Assembly: GCF_900142575.1 (NCBI RefSeq)
Contig: NZ_FRBI01000028.1
Location: 43,289 to 107,288 of the forward strand
DNA from: Actinacidiphila paucisporea
GTDB lineage: Bacteria > Actinomycetota > Actinomycetes > Streptomycetales > Streptomycetaceae
Length of the DNA stretch: 64,000 nt
Direction of reading: 5' to 3'
The translations under genes were made by a program, and so were the position numbers. The notes under the pieces were generated by a model, which ran no database searches, was not told where the DNA came from, and worked only from the letters and a program-made list of their open reading frames with translations. This document shows positions 34,707 to 45,291 of this stretch, in pieces (positions within the stretch are counted from its first letter, which is position 1; each line of letters begins with the position of its first letter).

Positions 34707-35804
34707 TCAGTAGCGCAGGACCGCCGCCACATGCCCGACGTCGGCCAGCTCACCGTCGGGGACGAACCGCACCCGCGCCCCCGTATCGAGCGCCTGCTCG
34801 GCGATCTCGTCGACGATGTCGTCCCGCGCTCCCCGGTCGCCGGACGCGGCCGGGACCAGGTGGTCGCCGTCGTCACGCACCGTCGCACGGTAACCGTCCT
34901 CTATCGCGACCAGCGCGACCCGCGCCTCGGCCACCGACTGCCACACCTCGTCCACGCCGCCTGCGAAGGCCTTGCGGCCGCGGGCATCGTCCAGCTCGGA
35001 CAGCACGCCCGCGACCTCCGCCTCCGCCCGCCGGCCCGCGGCGGCGGCGAGTGCCTCGCCCAGCGCCTCCGCCGGGCCCTCACCGAGCCCGCCCTGCACG
35101 ATCTGCCCGGCGGACTCCTTCACCAGCCGGCCCGCCTCGTCGAGCGCGGCCAGCGCCTCCGCCTCCCCGACGAGGTACAGCGGCCGCGGGTCGGCGGCGA
35201 CGACCACCCCCGCGCTCTCGCTCACCTCGCGCAGGAACTGCCGGGTCCGCTCGTCCCTGAAGGTGCTCGGCGTGTCGCCGATGCGCTCCTCGCGCTCGGG
35301 GTCAAAGTCCTCGGGCACCCGCCGCACCGGGAAGGTGCCCGTGACCTGCTCGGGCAGACGCCCCTTGGACCCGCTCCACAGGGTCGCGACGTCCGCGGAC
35401 AGCGCGAGCACCCAGAACGGATGGTTGGCGACGTGCGCGGCCACCAGGTTGCGCGTCAGGAACGTCTGGGCGAGCAGCACCCTGGCCGGCACGGTCCGCG
35501 CCAGCGTCCACACCTGGTGCTCGCCCGGCGCGGCGAAGATCGCGAGTCCGTCCTCCGCGTGCACCAGGTCGACCTCGCCGAGCGCCTGGTCGAGCTGGCC
35601 GATCACGTCGATCCGGTCGGCCCGCGACACCTCGGGGTCGTTGTGCACCGCGTCCTTGGCCTCTTCCAGCAGATTGCGCAGCCGTACCGCGTCCTGCGCG
35701 TTGTCCGGCTCGCGGCGGTGGGTCGGCAGCAGTACGGAGACGGCCGGGTAGGGCCGCGGACGGCGGAGGTCGGCGAGGATGGCGGGGCTGATCGGCGCAT
35801 GCAT
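34707..35804 (-). CDS. baeRF3-domain (eRF1/Vms1-like) protein
   Basis: A 365-aa cytosolic protein of the bacterial archaeo-eukaryotic release-factor-like superfamily: an N-terminal VSVLLPTHRRE segment, AIFAAPGEHQVW, and a C-terminal RNase-E/eRF1-like half (GGVDEVWQSVAEARVALVAIED, then LDTGARVRFVPDGEL). Such proteins are predicted to act on stalled ribosomes or nucleic acids; older annotation sometimes calls them chemotaxis proteins without basis. The promoter region has the AT-rich palindrome at 35869-35884. Confidence 0.8.
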   Translation of the reverse strand: MHAPISPAILADLRRPRPYPAVSVLLPTHRREPDNAQDAVRLRNLLEEAKDAVHNDPEVSRADRIDVIGQLDQALGEVDLVHAEDGLAIFAAPGEHQVWTLARTVPARVLLAQTFLTRNLVAAHVANHPFWVLALSADVATLWSGSKGRLPEQVTGTFPVRRVPEDFDPEREERIGDTPSTFRDERTRQFLREVSESAGVVVAADPRPLYLVGEAEALAALDEAGRLVKESAGQIVQGGLGEGPAEALGEALAAAAGRRAEAEVAGVLSELDDARGRKAFAGGVDEVWQSVAEARVALVAIEDGYRATVRDDGDHLVPAASGDRGARDDIVDEIAEQALDTGARVRFVPDGELADVGHVAAVLRY

Positions 35805-36148
35805 GGCGTTGCCCTTTCGGCGGCGGCATCGTGTGCCGGTGACGTCCCCCGCAGCGTCCCTCTCTCTTCATGGATATATCAATGTGCCGCCCCCCGCAGC
35901 TTGTGCGAGGTCCCCCCGGCCGGTCGCCGGCCGCTACGGCCCTGGTCAGCGCGGTAGCGGCGTACCGGCCCCGCCCGGCGGGCGCGACGGCTCCGCGGGC
36001 CGCGGCAGGACCGCGCGGCCGCCACCGCCACCGCCCGCCGCCTGCGCACGGCGGCCCGGCGGCAGGCGGAACGCCCGGTGCCGGGGGCTGCTGCTGACAG
36101 CTGGTGACCTGTGTGCTTAGCTGCCGAGCGCGACGAGGGGAGGCGGCG
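35805..36148. other. Divergent control region between baeRF3 gene and DUF4129 operon
   Basis: No supported ORF. It holds the AT-rich palindrome at 35869-35884 near the baeRF3 end, then a long GC-rich stretch with imperfect inverted repeats (for example GGCCGGTCGCCGGCC). Confidence 0.5.
35869..35884. promoter_or_regulatory. AT-rich palindrome CATGGATATATCAATG
   Basis: Sixteen bases, seven of eight pairs symmetric, in an otherwise 75-80 percent GC context, 65 bp upstream of the baeRF3 gene. The position suits an operator or a -10 region. Confidence 0.5.
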
Positions 36149-37198
36149 GTGGACGAGCACGACACCACGGCCGGGGCGCGACAGGCCGGCGAACACCGGA
36201 AGAACGCACCACCGGCAGCGGGGGCACAGGGCAGCGGGGGACAGGGCAGGGTGGGCGCGGCCGGTACGGCGCTGGCTCTCGTCGCCGTCGCCGGAACCGC
36301 GCTGGGCGCCCTCATGCTGCGCCCCGGCCGGTCACTGCTCGCCGACAGCGGCGGGCCACTGGACAACACCGCCGCCGTCATCCTGATCGCCATCGCCTGC
36401 CTGGGCGCGGGACTGCTGCTCAGCACCCGCTACCGCGCCCGCCTGGGCTACGAGCAGAACCTGCCGCCCTTCGAGCAGCGGCTCGCCGACGCGGTCCGGG
36501 TCACGCTGATCGCCGCCGCGCTCGTGGTTCCGTTGCTGCTGCTCGTCATGCACCACTTCCCACCGCAGGGCGACGCCACCCCGACCGCCGAGCAGACCGG
36601 CGACGACTGGTTCCCGCACCGCAAGCGGGGTGCTGATCCGCCGCACACCGTCGGCAGACCCAGTCACGCCCCGCAGATCACCCTGCCGCACATTCTGGTG
36701 GTGATCGGCATCGCCGTGCTGGTGCTGGTGCTGCTGGTCGCCGGCTACCGGCTGTGGCGCCAGCTGCGGGGCGTCCCCGAGCAGGCCCCGGCCCCGTACT
36801 TCCCGGCCGAGCAGGACGTGCTCGCCGACGCCGTCGACTCCGGCCGCCGCGCCCTGCTCGACGGCACCGATGCCCGCGCCGCCGTCATCGCCTGCTACGC
36901 CGCGATGGAGGCCTCGCTGGCCGGGTCCGGCGTCGCCCGCCGCGCCTCCGACAGCCCCCAGGACCTGCTGGAGCGCGCCGCCGGCAGCGGCCTGCTGACC
37001 GGGCCGCACGCCACCGACCTGACCGTGCTGTTCCGCGAGGCCCGCTACTCCACCCACCCCATGGACCGCACCCACCGCGACCGGGCCGCCGGTGCGCTCG
37101 ACGCCATCGCCGCGCAGCTCGCGGAGAGCGCCGCCGCGGACGCCGAGCCCGGCGAGGGCAGGCAGGGGCCGCAACCGACCGCGGGAGCCCACCGGTGA
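36149..37198 (+). CDS. DUF4129 membrane protein
   Basis: A 349-aa protein with about four hydrophobic helices (around GTALALVAVAGTALGALML, VILIAIACLGAGLLL, VTLIAAALVVPLLLLVM and ILVVIGIAVLVLVLLVAGY) and a cytosolic C-terminal DUF4129 domain (AAVIACYAAMEASLAGSG through TVLFREARYSTHPM). The GTG follows GGGGAGG. It leads a tightly overlapping five-gene operon with MoxR and DUF58, a set seen in many actinomycetes and possibly linked to envelope or protease-like processing. Confidence 0.88.
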   Translation: MDEHDTTAGARQAGEHRKNAPPAAGAQGSGGQGRVGAAGTALALVAVAGTALGALMLRPGRSLLADSGGPLDNTAAVILIAIACLGAGLLLSTRYRARLGYEQNLPPFEQRLADAVRVTLIAAALVVPLLLLVMHHFPPQGDATPTAEQTGDDWFPHRKRGADPPHTVGRPSHAPQITLPHILVVIGIAVLVLVLLVAGYRLWRQLRGVPEQAPAPYFPAEQDVLADAVDSGRRALLDGTDARAAVIACYAAMEASLAGSGVARRASDSPQDLLERAAGSGLLTGPHATDLTVLFREARYSTHPMDRTHRDRAAGALDAIAAQLAESAAADAEPGEGRQGPQPTAGAHR

Positions 37199-37775
37199 CC
37201 GAACCGCAACCCCCCGAGCCGGGAGCACCCGGTTCCGTACGCCACTCGCTGACCCTGCTGGCCGCGGTCGGCGCCGCCGCCGTCATCCTGCCCGGACTCG
37301 CGGAAGGCCTGCCGGGCGCCGCCAGCGGGCTCGCCGTGTGCACCGTCGCCGGGCTCGCCATCGCCCGCTACGTCACCGGAGCCGGCGCCCAGGACAGCGG
37401 TTTCCGCCGCTCGGTGCGGCTGCTCGGCAGCCGGGCGCCCGCGCTCGGCGAATGGCAGCGCATCGTCGACAAGTCGATCGGTGAGGGCAGCGAATGGCAC
37501 TTCACCGCCACCCTCCGGCCGCAGCTGCAACGGCTGTTCGCCGCCCGGCTCGCCGAGCGGCACGGCGTCGACATGCGCCGCAGCCCCGAGCGGGCCGAGG
37601 CCCTCGTCGGCGCCGACCTGTGGCCGTGGATCGACCCCGCGCACCGCCTCGCGCACCGGCCCGACGACCCGGAGCAGGTGCTCCGCGCCCTGCTCGACCG
37701 GCTGGAGGCGCTGGGCGCGGCCCCGCGACCGGCCGCCGCCGCCCGCACCACCACCAGGCACAGTGAGGATCCGCA

Positions 37776-37779
<4 letters not shown>
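37195..37779 (+). CDS. Two-helix membrane protein of the MoxR/DUF58 operon
   Basis: A 194-aa protein. Residues about 18-60 form two transmembrane helices (LLAAVGAAAVILPGLAEG and GLAVCTVAGLAIARYV). A cytosolic helical region follows, with EWQRIVDKSIGEG and RHGVDMRRSPERAEALVG. GTGA overlap with the DUF4129 gene and overlap with moxR indicate coupled translation. I recognise no named family, but the position in the operon is conserved in related gene sets. Confidence 0.78.
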
Positions 37780-38779
<1,000 letters not shown>

Positions 38780-38783
<4 letters not shown>

Positions 38784-40108
38784 CGGAACGCCCCGCCGCC
38801 CTCGACCGGGCACTGGGCGGCACGACGTCCGCGCCCACCGAGCCGCCGCCGGCGCCGCCGCCCGGCTGGCGGGCCGGCGAACGCACCCTGCGCTACGGCA
38901 CGGTCGCCGCGGTCGCGGTGGCCGCCGCACTCGTCACCGGCCACGCCTGGCTGCTGGCCGCGGCCGCCGCCCCGCTCGCCCTGCTCGCCCTGGCCCTGCC
39001 GGCCGGCAGCAGGCCGCGGCACCTCACGCCCGCGGTCGACGTCGAGCCGCGGCGCTGCTTCGAGGGCGAGCGCGTCACCGCCACCGTCACCCTCGCGCAC
39101 GACGGCGCGGCCGGGCGCCTCGACCCCGGCGTCACCTTGGGTCCCGGCGTACGGCTCGACGACCTCGCCGTCAGCGGCGGGCGCGTCACGCTGACCTTCA
39201 CGGCCGAACGCTGGGGCCGCTGGACCGTCGGCACGGTCGACCTCGACGTCTACGACACCGGCGGCACCGCCCGCCGCACCCTGCGCGTCGACCTCGGAGA
39301 GGTCGCGGTCTTCCCGGTCCCCACCGCGTCCGCCGTCACCCCCATCCCGGTACGGCTGCCGCAGCGGCTCGGCGAGCACACCTCCGCCCAGCGCGGCGAG
39401 GGCGTCGAGGTCACCGGCATCCACCCGTACGCACGCGGCGACCGCCAGCGCCGCATCCACTGGCCCGCGACCACCCGCCGCGGGGAGCTCCAGCTGCACC
39501 AGTTCGCCGCGGAAAGGGCCTCGGACACCGTGGTCCTGCTCGACGTCCTCGCCGACGTCCGCGACCCGGCGACCGGTACGTCCTCGCTCGACGAGACCTT
39601 CCGCGCCGCGGCCGGCCTGGTCCGGGCGTATCTGCGCACCCACGACCGGATCGGCGTCGTCTCGGTCGGCGGCGCCACCCGCTGGCTGCAACCCGGCAGC
39701 GGGCAGAGCTACTTCTACCGGATCGTGGAGAGCGTCCTGGACGTCCGCAAGGACCTCAGCTACCGCACGACCGGGCTGAGCAGGCTGCCGCCGCCCGCCC
39801 TGCCGGAGAGTGCGCTGGTCTACGTCTTCACACCGCTCACCGACCAGCGCATCCTCGACGTGCTCGACCAGGTCAGATCGCGGGCCAACCCGCTGGTCGT
39901 CGTGGAGATCCCCACCGGCGACCCGCCGGTCGAGCCCGGCGACCGCACCGCGGAACTGGCCCTCCGCCTGTGGCGCGCCGACCGCGACGCCATGCGCTTC
40001 GCGCTGACAGCTCGCGGCATCGCCGTCGTCACCCACCACCCGGGCGAGACCCTCGACCTGGCCCTGGCCCCCCTGCTGCGCACCCGGGTCCACGGAGGCC
40101 GCCGATGA
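38780..40108 (+). CDS. DUF58 domain protein
   Basis: A 442-aa protein with two N-terminal membrane helices (TVAAVAVAAALVTG and LLAAAAAPLALLALAL), a beta-rich segment, then the DUF58 core: VTGIHPYARGDRQRRIHWPATTRRGELQLHQF, containing the conserved GD-x-R-x-I-x-W pattern. It ends in a VWA-like region with DVLADVRD in place of a full MIDAS. Likely client of the MoxR ATPase. Confidence 0.93.
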
Positions 40109-40167
40109 GCCGCGTGCCGGGCGGCGCCCGCCGACCGACCGCCCGCACCGAAGGAGGCCGCCGATGA
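40105..40167 (+). CDS. 20-codon bridging mini-ORF
   Basis: ATG overlaps the DUF58 stop (ATGA), and its own TGA overlaps the ATG of the next gene (ATGA). The product would be MSRVPGGARRPTARTEGGRR. The segment GGAGGCCGCCGATGAGCCGC occurs both at this start and at the next gene's start, so a ribosome site and start have been duplicated. Probably a translational-coupling device rather than a functional peptide. Confidence 0.45.
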   Translation: MSRVPGGARRPTARTEGGRR

Positions 40168-40697
40168 GCCGCGCCACGGATGTCCACCGGCTGACCGCCC
40201 GGCTGCTCGGCGTCGCCCTGGCCGTCGCCGCCTGCAACCCGCCCCGCACCCTCGGCGGCCCCCTCCTCGGCTGGATCCTCGTCCTCGCGGCCGGCGGCGC
40301 CGCGTGGTGGGCGGCGCCGATGGTCGACGCGCGCCCCGTGCTCACCTCGACGCGATGGACCGTGGTGGCGGCACGCCGGCGCAACACGCTGCTGCCCGTC
40401 GGAGCGGTCGTCCTGGCCGCGCTGACCGCTCCCGCGGTCTGGCTGGCGGCCTGCGTCACCGGCCTGCTGGTCGCCTACCTCCTGGTCACCGACGGCTGGA
40501 CGATGGGTTCCACCGCCCCCGCGGGCACCGACCGCACCACTCCGGCGCTCGCCGCCACCGCGGCGGCCGCGGTGGTCTTCGCGGCCTCCACCGCCCCGGT
40601 CGCCCACACCACCTGGTCCCGCCTCCCGGCCGCCCTGGCGCTCGCGGCCACGACCGCCTGCGTGGCCCTGGCCCTGCGCCACCGCCGCGCCCGCTGA
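40164..40697 (+). CDS. Membrane protein closing the MoxR/DUF58 operon
   Basis: A 177-aa hydrophobic protein with about five helices (LLGVALAVAACN, LLGWILVLAAGGAAWWA, LLPVGAVVLAALTAPAVWLAA and others) and no recognised domain. GAAGGAGG precedes the ATG. It sits at the end of the operon and is linked to DUF58 by the mini-ORF. Confidence 0.75.
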   Translation: MSRATDVHRLTARLLGVALAVAACNPPRTLGGPLLGWILVLAAGGAAWWAAPMVDARPVLTSTRWTVVAARRRNTLLPVGAVVLAALTAPAVWLAACVTGLLVAYLLVTDGWTMGSTAPAGTDRTTPALAATAAAAVVFAASTAPVAHTTWSRLPAALALAATTACVALALRHRRAR

Positions 40698-40766
40698 CGA
40701 CGGACGCCCGCGCCCCGGACGAGCGCTCCCCCTCCGCGACCACAGGGCGAAGCCCCGGTGAACCAG

Positions 40767-40784
40767 GCCTGTATCGGTTCAGTA
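40767..40784. promoter_or_regulatory. Operator candidate upstream of the mannosidase gene
   Basis: GCCTGTATCGGTTCAGTA: its right half CGGTTCAGTA matches that of the palindromic site at 47549-47566 (CGATTCAGTA) at 9 of 10 positions. A further similar site, TGCTTTACCGTTTAATGG, lies at 40833-40850. All sit around the mannosidase promoter. Confidence 0.5.
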
Positions 40785-40832
40785 AATACGGCACGCACTT
40801 ACCAACGCCCCGCTTCCCATCTGCACTTGCCG

Positions 40833-40850
40833 TGCTTTACCGTTTAATGG
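40833..40850. promoter_or_regulatory. Second, weaker operator-like site before the mannosidase gene
   Basis: TGCTTTACCGTTTAATGG, centred on CG like the site at 47549-47566; the left half TGCTnnACCG fits TACTnAAnCG with two changes. It lies 60 bp ahead of the start codon. Confidence 0.35.
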
Positions 40851-40909
40851 CCCCGGCCCGCCCGGGATCAGCGAAGCAGCCGACGCGCCGCAGGCATGAG
40901 GGAGTAGCG

Positions 40910-43402
40910 ATGAAGGACGTCACGCCGTTGGTCGACGGCTGGACCCTCCGCCTGCCGGGCGACGGCGACGGCGGCGCCACCCCGGGGCGCAGGCTGAAGG
41001 CCGCCGTGCCCGGCTGCGTCCACACCGACCTGCTCGCCGCCGGCGAGATCGCCGACCCGTTCCTGGACCGCAACGAGCACGAGGCCGCCTGGATCGGCCG
41101 CGCCGACTGGACGTACGAGACGGTGCTGCCCGCGCTGACCACGACCCACGAGCGCAGCGACCTCGTCTTCGACGGCCTCGACACCGTCGCCGAGATCACC
41201 CTCGGCGGGCGCCGGCTGGGCGCGACGCGCAACATGCACCGAAGCCACCGCTTCGACGTCACCGCCGACCGTGAAGCCGCAGCCGCAGCCGGCCCCGCCG
41301 CCGGCGGCACACCGCTGACCGTGGCCTTCACCTCGGCCTACACCGAGGCGGAGCGCGTACGCGCCCTGGTCGGGGAGCGGCCGAACTCGTACCCGGAGCC
41401 GTTCCAGTACATCCGCAAGATGGCCTGCTCCTTCGGCTGGGACTGGGGGCCGACGCTGGTCACCGCCGGGATATGGAAGCCGGTGCGGCTCGAGCACTGG
41501 TCGACCGCCCGGCTGGCGCGGGTCACCCCGCTGGTGACCGTCACCGACGGCACCGGACGGGTCGAGGCCAGGGTCGAACTGGAGCGCACCGCGGCAGGCG
41601 CGGACCGGCCGCTGACCGTACGGCTGCGGGTGGGGGAGGCCGTCACCGAGACTCCCGTGCCGGCCGGCGCCGACCGGGTCACCGTGCTCGCCGAGGTCGC
41701 CGCGCCCGATTTGTGGTGGCCGCACGGCTACGGCGAGCAGCCGCTTTACGACTGCGAGGTCACCCTCGTGGAGCAGGGCGGGGACCTGGACCGCTGGCAG
41801 CGCCGTATCGGCTTTCGCACCGTCACCCTCGACACCTCGCCCGACGAGCACGGCACGGCCTTCACCCTGGTCGTCAACGGCACTCCCGTCTTCGCCCGCG
41901 GAGTCAACTGGATCCCCGACGACGTCCTGCCCACCAGGGTCGACGCCGCCCGCTACCGGCGCAGGCTGCGGCAGGCCGTGGACGCCGGCGTGGACCTGAT
42001 CCGGGTGTGGGGCGGCGGGATCTACGAGAGCGACGACTTCTACGACGCCTGCGACGAGCTGGGCCTGCTGGTCTGGCAGGACTTCCTGTTCGCCTGCGCC
42101 GCCTACCCCGAGGAGCAGCCGCTGCGCTCCGAGATCGAGGCCGAGGCCAGGGAGAACGTCGGCCGGCTCGCCCCGCACCCGAGCCTGGCGCTGTGGAACG
42201 GCAACAACGAGAACCTGTGGGGCTTCCGCGACTGGGACTGGGAGGACGCGCTGGCCGGCGACTCCTGGGGCGAGGGCTACTACCTGGGCCTGCTGGCCAG
42301 GGTCGTCGCCGAGACCGACCCGACCCGGCCGTACTGGGCCGGCAGCCCCTGGTCGGGCTCCTGGGACCACCACCCCAACGACCCCCGGCACGGCACCGCC
42401 CACTCCTGGGAGGTGTGGAACCGCGTCGACTACACCGACTACCGCGACAGCGTCCCGCGCTTCGTCGCCGAGTTCGGCTGGCAGGCGCCGCCGGCGTACG
42501 CCACCGCCCGTCGCGCGCTGTCCGACGACCCGCTGACCACCGACTCGCCCGGCATGCTGCACCACCAGAAGGCCGAGGACGGCAACGGCAAGCTTGCCCG
42601 CGGCCTGGCCCGGCACTTCCCGGTGCCCGCCGACTTCGACACCTGGCACTACCTGACCCAGGTCAACCAGGTGCGGGCCGTCGCGACCGGCATCGAGCAC
42701 TGGCGCTCGCACTGGCCGGTGTGCGCCGGCACCGTCGTCTGGCAGCTCAACGACTGCTGGCCGGTGACCTCCTGGGCTGCCATCGACGGCGACGAGCGCC
42801 CCAAGCCGCTCTACCACGAGCTGAAGCGGCTCTACGCCGACCGGCTGGTCACCGTGCAACCGCGCCCCGGCGGCCTCGTCGCGGCGCTGGTCAACCAGAC
42901 CGCGCAGGACTGGACGGGCACGGCGGTCCTGTGCCGGGTCGCGGTGGACGGCGCCGTACTCGCCGAGGTACGGCTGCCGTTCACCGCGGCGCCCAGGACG
43001 GTCGCCGAGCTCGTGCTGCCGCCCGAGGTGCTGCCCGCGGCGGACAGCGGCAAGGAACTGCTGACCGTACGGGTCGGGGAGCTGCGGACCTGCTGGTTCC
43101 CGGTGCGCGACAAGGACTTCGATTACCCGGAGCCCCGTTGGGACGTCGCAGTCGCCGTACACCCCGACGGCGCCGTCGCCGTCACCGTCACCGCCCACAC
43201 GCTGCTGCGCGACCTGCTGCTGCAGGCCGACCGGCTCGCTCCGGCGACCACCGCGGACCGCGGCCTGACCACCCTGCTGCCCGGCGAGAGCGTGACGATC
43301 ACCGTACGCGGCTGGGACCACCCGTCGCCCGACGCGGCCGCCGCCGCGCTCTTCTGCGTCAACGCGGCCGTACGGGACGGGGAAGCCGGCGGCGGCCGGT
43401 GA
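40910..43402 (+). CDS. Glycoside hydrolase family 2 beta-mannosidase
   Basis: An 830-aa cytosolic enzyme (no signal peptide). It has the jelly-roll N-terminal domain (VPGCVHTDLLAAGEI), the immunoglobulin-like middle domain and a TIM barrel with FARGVNWIPDD, LIRVWGGGIYESDDFYDACDE split by helices, the acid/base Glu434 in WNGNNEN and the nucleophile Glu521 in FVAEFGWQ. These match beta-mannosidases better than beta-galactosidases. GAGGGAG precedes the ATG. It overlaps the LacI gene by 4 bp, suggesting the repressor is cotranscribed with its target. Confidence 0.92.
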   Translation: MKDVTPLVDGWTLRLPGDGDGGATPGRRLKAAVPGCVHTDLLAAGEIADPFLDRNEHEAAWIGRADWTYETVLPALTTTHERSDLVFDGLDTVAEITLGGRRLGATRNMHRSHRFDVTADREAAAAAGPAAGGTPLTVAFTSAYTEAERVRALVGERPNSYPEPFQYIRKMACSFGWDWGPTLVTAGIWKPVRLEHWSTARLARVTPLVTVTDGTGRVEARVELERTAAGADRPLTVRLRVGEAVTETPVPAGADRVTVLAEVAAPDLWWPHGYGEQPLYDCEVTLVEQGGDLDRWQRRIGFRTVTLDTSPDEHGTAFTLVVNGTPVFARGVNWIPDDVLPTRVDAARYRRRLRQAVDAGVDLIRVWGGGIYESDDFYDACDELGLLVWQDFLFACAAYPEEQPLRSEIEAEARENVGRLAPHPSLALWNGNNENLWGFRDWDWEDALAGDSWGEGYYLGLLARVVAETDPTRPYWAGSPWSGSWDHHPNDPRHGTAHSWEVWNRVDYTDYRDSVPRFVAEFGWQAPPAYATARRALSDDPLTTDSPGMLHHQKAEDGNGKLARGLARHFPVPADFDTWHYLTQVNQVRAVATGIEHWRSHWPVCAGTVVWQLNDCWPVTSWAAIDGDERPKPLYHELKRLYADRLVTVQPRPGGLVAALVNQTAQDWTGTAVLCRVAVDGAVLAEVRLPFTAAPRTVAELVLPPEVLPAADSGKELLTVRVGELRTCWFPVRDKDFDYPEPRWDVAVAVHPDGAVAVTVTAHTLLRDLLLQADRLAPATTADRGLTTLLPGESVTITVRGWDHPSPDAAAAALFCVNAAVRDGEAGGGR

Positions 43403-44442
43403 CGGGCCCGGCCCGGCCGGCGGGCGGGCAGCGCCCCACCATCAAGGACGTCGCCGCGCTCGCGGGCGTGTCCAAGGGGGCGGTGTCCATGGCGTTCAAC
43501 GGCCGCCCCGGCGTGTCGGACGCGACCCGCGCCCGGGTGCTGGCGGCCGCCGGGGCGCTGGGCTGGGAGCCGAACCTGTCCGCGCGCGTCCTGTCAGGTT
43601 CCCGTGTCGACACCGTCGGCCTGGTCATCGCCCGCCCGGCCCGGATGCTGGGCCTCGAACCGTTCTACATGGAGTTCATCTCCGGCATCGAGAGCGTGCT
43701 CGCCGGCCGCGACAGCGCCCTGCTGCTGCGGCTGGTGCGGGACCCCGACGAGGAGATCGAGGTCCAGCGGGCCTGGTGGCGCTCCCGGCAGGTCTCCGGG
43801 TCGATCCTGGTCGACTTCCGGCGGGACGACCCGCGGGTCGCCGAACTCGCCGGCCTCGGCCTGCCCGCGGTCGCGGTGGGCCACCCCTCGCTGACCGGCG
43901 GCCTGCCCGCCGCGTGGACCGACGACGCCGCGGCCGTCGCGGAGGCGGTGCGCTACCTGGCCGCGCTCGGCCACCGCAGGATCGCCCGGGTCGGCGGCGC
44001 GGCCGAGCTGGGCCACACCGCCATCAGGACCGCCGCCTTCGAGGCCGCCGCGCACGAGCTGCGCCTGGAGCAGTGGTCGAGCACCGACACCGACTTCTCC
44101 GGCAGCCAGGGCGCCCGCGCCACCCGTACGCTGCTCGCCTCGCCGCGCCGCCCGACCGCCATCCTCTACGACAACGACCTGATGGCGGTGGCCGGCCTGT
44201 CGGTGGCCGCCGAGATGGGCCTGTCGGTGCCGCGCGACATCTCCCTGCTGGCCTGGGACGACTCCCAGCTGTGCCAGCTGACCCGGCCCAAGCTGTCGGC
44301 GATGAGCCACGACGTCTTCGGCTTCGGCGCCGAGGTGGCCCGCCGGCTGCTGGCCGTACTCGACGGCGCGCAGCCGCAGACGGGGCCGGTCGCCACGCCG
44401 GTGCTCGCCCCGCGTGACAGCACGGCCCCGCCGCGGCGGTGA
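43399..44442 (+). CDS. LacI-family transcriptional regulator
   Basis: A 347-aa repressor: helix-turn-helix IKDVAALAGVSKGAVSMAFNG with the hinge region ARVLSGSRVDTVGLV, followed by a periplasmic-binding-like sugar domain (ILYDNDLMAVAGLSVAAEMG, ISLLAWDDSQL). GTG overlaps the mannosidase stop. The likely targets are this operon and the convergent ABC transporter, whose promoters share CG-centred palindromic motifs. The effector is presumably a manno-oligosaccharide or breakdown product (inference). Confidence 0.93.
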   Translation: MTGPARPAGGQRPTIKDVAALAGVSKGAVSMAFNGRPGVSDATRARVLAAAGALGWEPNLSARVLSGSRVDTVGLVIARPARMLGLEPFYMEFISGIESVLAGRDSALLLRLVRDPDEEIEVQRAWWRSRQVSGSILVDFRRDDPRVAELAGLGLPAVAVGHPSLTGGLPAAWTDDAAAVAEAVRYLAALGHRRIARVGGAAELGHTAIRTAAFEAAAHELRLEQWSSTDTDFSGSQGARATRTLLASPRRPTAILYDNDLMAVAGLSVAAEMGLSVPRDISLLAWDDSQLCQLTRPKLSAMSHDVFGFGAEVARRLLAVLDGAQPQTGPVATPVLAPRDSTAPPRR

Positions 44443-44460
44443 AGCCGCGGGCCCCGCCCG

Positions 44461-45291
44461 CTACTTGGTCGCCCCGCGGGTGAAGCCGTTGTAGATGAAC
44501 CGCTGCAGGAACAGGAAGACGACCAGCGTCGGCACCATCACCAGGATCGCGCCCGCCGAGATGTCCTCCCAGTGCGCGCCGAACGGCCCCTTGAAGCGGA
44601 AGAGCGACGTGGAGATGGTGCCCAGGTTCTCGGACGGCATGTAGAGGAAGGGGATGTAGAAGTCGTTGTAGACCGTGATGCCCTTGATGATCACCACCGT
44701 GGCGATGGCCGGTTTGAGCAGCGGCAGGATGATCCGCCAGTAGATGGTCCAGGTGTTGGCCCCGTCGATCCTGGCCGCCTCGTCCAGCGACACCGGAATG
44801 CCCCTGATGAACTGCAGGAAGATGTAGATCGACACGATGTCGGTGCCCATGTAGAGCACGATCGGTGCCCAACGGCTGTCGAAGAGGCCGAAGTTGTTCA
44901 CGATCTTGAAGGTCGCGACCTGGGTCGTCACGCTCGGCACCAGCGAGCCGATCAGGAACAGCGCGATGACCAGCCGGCGCAGCCGGAAGTGGAAGCGGTC
45001 GATCGCGAACGCCGCCATCGACCCGATCAGCACGGTCCCGCCGATCGAGAAGACCAGGATGAACGCCGTGTTCCAGAATGCCCGCAGCATCTTCCCGGCC
45101 CGGAAGGCCGTCACGTAGTTGTGGTAGTTCAGCCAGTCGTGCGGCAGCGACAGGGCGCCGCTGCCCCGGCTCATCTCCTGGGACGTCTTGAGCGAGGTCA
45201 GGAACACCGCGAGCAGCGGCAGCAGCACCACCGCGCAGGCCAGCACCAGCGAGACGTACACCAGCGTCCTGAGCAGGACCTTGCCGCTCAT
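44461..45291 (-). CDS. Sugar ABC transporter permease (second subunit)
   Basis: A 276-aa inner-membrane permease of the MalG type, with six helices and the EAA loop DEAARIDGANTWTIYWRIILPLLKP split by its conserved Gly. It overlaps the upstream permease gene by 4 bp. No ATPase is encoded here, so a shared MsiK-like ATPase elsewhere is expected, as for many Streptomyces sugar systems. Confidence 0.94.
   Translation of the reverse strand: MSGKVLLRTLVYVSLVLACAVVLLPLLAVFLTSLKTSQEMSRGSGALSLPHDWLNYHNYVTAFRAGKMLRAFWNTAFILVFSIGGTVLIGSMAAFAIDRFHFRLRRLVIALFLIGSLVPSVTTQVATFKIVNNFGLFDSRWAPIVLYMGTDIVSIYIFLQFIRGIPVSLDEAARIDGANTWTIYWRIILPLLKPAIATVVIIKGITVYNDFYIPFLYMPSENLGTISTSLFRFKGPFGAHWEDISAGAILVMVPTLVVFLFLQRFIYNGFTRGATK

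Noticed and set aside
41473..44442. 989-codon plus-strand open frame across the mannosidase and LacI genes
   Set aside because: Its first part is an out-of-frame Arg-rich shadow; only the final part, from 43399, is the real LacI gene.
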